From assembly GCF_009932555.1 (NCBI RefSeq), contig NZ_BLJO01000003.1:372001-436000 (forward strand): 64,000 nucleotides of DNA, in the 5' to 3' direction. Below are positions 62,921 through 64,000 of the stretch, one piece after another. This DNA comes from Steroidobacter agaridevorans (GTDB lineage Bacteria > Pseudomonadota > Gammaproteobacteria > Steroidobacterales > Steroidobacteraceae). The notes below the pieces were generated by a model. The model ran no database searches, was not told the DNA's origin, and worked only from the letters and a program-made list of their open reading frames with translations. A program made the position numbers and the translations under genes. Within the stretch, counting starts at the first letter, position 1; every line of letters starts with the position of its first letter.

Positions 62921-64000
62921 TCAAAGCCGGTAGTCGAGCCCGATTAGAAACGCACGGCCGCGCAGGTCGTACTGCGTGAAGTCGTATGGAGCGCGAATGC
63001 CAGGAAACGAAGCGTCATACGGCGGCTGTTCGTCGAACAGGTTTTCGACCTTGGCGTACACCGTCAGATTGTTCGAGCCCGATGACCACCCGGTATAGAG
63101 ATCGAACTGTTCGTAAGCATCGACGCGGGATTGCACAGCGGTCGCAGCCGTGCTGGCTTTCTGATCGTAGCCGCCGGTGTGATACCACGTGAGCGCAGTC
63201 CTGACGCTGGCGATATTCCAATCGACCGTCGTCGTAGCCTTGTTCTGCGGCAAGGAAAACGATGTGCCGAGGTTGCTGCCGGCATAGTCCACCAACCGTC
63301 CGCCGGTGGTTTGCGGGCGGCGATAGTCCTGCACGTGCGTATAGACAGCGGTGACGCCGAACTCGCCGATGGTTTGAGTCTGCCAGCGATGACGCAGCTC
63401 GACATCGATGCCGGACGTCGTCAGCTCGCTCAGGTTCTGATAGCGGTTGTAAACGGCGACCAGCTTGCCGCGCGCGTCACGAACAACGTCGCTGGGGCGA
63501 TTGTTCTGCACGATGGTGGCGTTGTTGTCGGTGCCGATCAGATTGTCGAGCTCGATGCGATACCAATCTACGCTCAGGCTCGAGCCTCGCCACGGCGTCA
63601 GCACGACACCGAAGTTATAGCTGTGGGTGCGCTCCGGATCGAGATTGGAGTTGCCGACCGTGAAGAACGTCGGATTCTGCCGCGAGCCTGGCACGTCCGG
63701 ATCGTAGGGATCGACGACGGAGCCATAAGAAATGTTGGTGCTGGCCGAGTTCTCGGACAGGGAAGGCGCCCGGAAGCCGCGTGAAGCCGCGCCACGCACG
63801 GCCAGCACATCCAAAGGCTGCCATCGCAAGCTCGCCTTCGGAGAGAAGGCGCTGCCGAAGTCGCTGTAACGATCGCCGCGACCGGCCAGTTGCAGTTCCA
63901 GCGTGGAGAGCACAGGAACATTCAGTTCGGCGTAGGCGGCGGTGACATTGCGCTTGCCGTCGACTTCCGCAATCGCCGGACGGATCTGCAAGCCAGCATC
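62921..64000 (-). CDS. TonB-dependent receptor, C-terminal part (5' end beyond window)
   Basis: About 360 residues of an open reading frame that runs off the right edge: the frame is still coding at 64000. Barrel features are visible: VDGKRNVTAAYAELNVPVL, LRWQPLDVLAVRGAASRGFR (a typical barrel entry), NSNLDPERTHSYNFGVVL, and VYAKVENLFDEQPPYDAS. It ends GRAFLIGLDYRL rather than in Phe. The plug and TonB box lie outside the window. A sixth in-frame TTG (63991) is not a start, as upstream codons continue. Confidence 0.9.
   Translation of the reverse strand, partial: DAGLQIRPAIAEVDGKRNVTAAYAELNVPVLSTLELQLAGRGDRYSDFGSAFSPKASLRWQPLDVLAVRGAASRGFRAPSLSENSASTNISYGSVVDPYDPDVPGSRQNPTFFTVGNSNLDPERTHSYNFGVVLTPWRGSSLSVDWYRIELDNLIGTDNNATIVQNNRPSDVVRDARGKLVAVYNRYQNLSELTTSGIDVELRHRWQTQTIGEFGVTAVYTHVQDYRRPQTTGGRLVDYAGSNLGTSFSLPQNKATTTVDWNIASVRTALTWYHTGGYDQKASTAATAVQSRVDAYEQFDLYTGWSSGSNNLTVYAKVENLFDEQPPYDASFPGIRAPYDFTQYDLRGRAFLIGLDYRL

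Overview
The window is a GC-rich, gene-dense chromosomal segment with no insertion sequence, phage, CRISPR array or rRNA visible. Five TonB-dependent receptors (one cut by the right edge), a FecI/FecR pair, Tat- or Sec-exported oxidoreductases, a Proteobacterial selABCD set and a red-type Calvin operon point to a heterotrophic, macromolecule-scavenging Gammaproteobacterium. Steroidobacteraceae or a relative is my best guess, inferred from gene content only.

Layout. 1-1650: MHYT sensor kinase, cut by the left edge. 1844-12699: a minus-strand block with a DUF1080 (3-keto-disaccharide hydrolase family) protein, three exported Gfo/Idh/MocA oxidoreductases, a TonB receptor and a PVC-type dehydrogenase carrying a cytochrome c domain. 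Together these look like an oxidative 3-keto-glycoside system. 12822-14978: VOC protein, an apparently autoregulated PadR gene with a small membrane protein, and a DUF3750 lipoprotein. 15079-21396: GH27 alpha-galactosidase followed by ECF sigma factor, FecR and an STN-type TonB receptor; a similar palindromic element precedes both transcription units. 21507-26261: TonB receptor, Tat-exported flavin amine oxidase and secreted RidA. 26622-35571: divergent cbbR and the operon cbbL-S-X-F-P-Z-T (red-type form I RuBisCO with its CbbX activase, FBPase, phosphoribulokinase, phosphoglycolate phosphatase, transketolase). 35590-44663: TonB receptor, divergent Lrp/AsnC regulator, DgcN-like DUF1611 protein, serine hydrolase, Ntn acylase and amidohydrolase, probably an amino-acid, amide or D-amino-acid scavenging set. 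44668-49910: potassium channel, FAD oxidoreductase, small SpoIIAA-like protein, degenerate receiver, ornithine cyclodeaminase and a second Lrp regulator. 49987-55620: a large STAND/BTAD activator interrupted by a one-base frameshift, then a lipoprotein, a glycine-rich exported protein and an OmpA-domain protein. 55758-60395: selenocysteine machinery, selB-selC facing away from selA-selD. 60370-64000: M48 peptidase and the C-terminal part of another TonB receptor.

How they fit together. Most blocks repeat one logic: an outer-membrane importer, periplasmic enzymes that oxidise or hydrolyse the imported ligand, and a local regulator. The Calvin operon and the Sec cluster are self-contained modules. 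No CO2-fixation electron donor and no selenoprotein is encoded inside the window.
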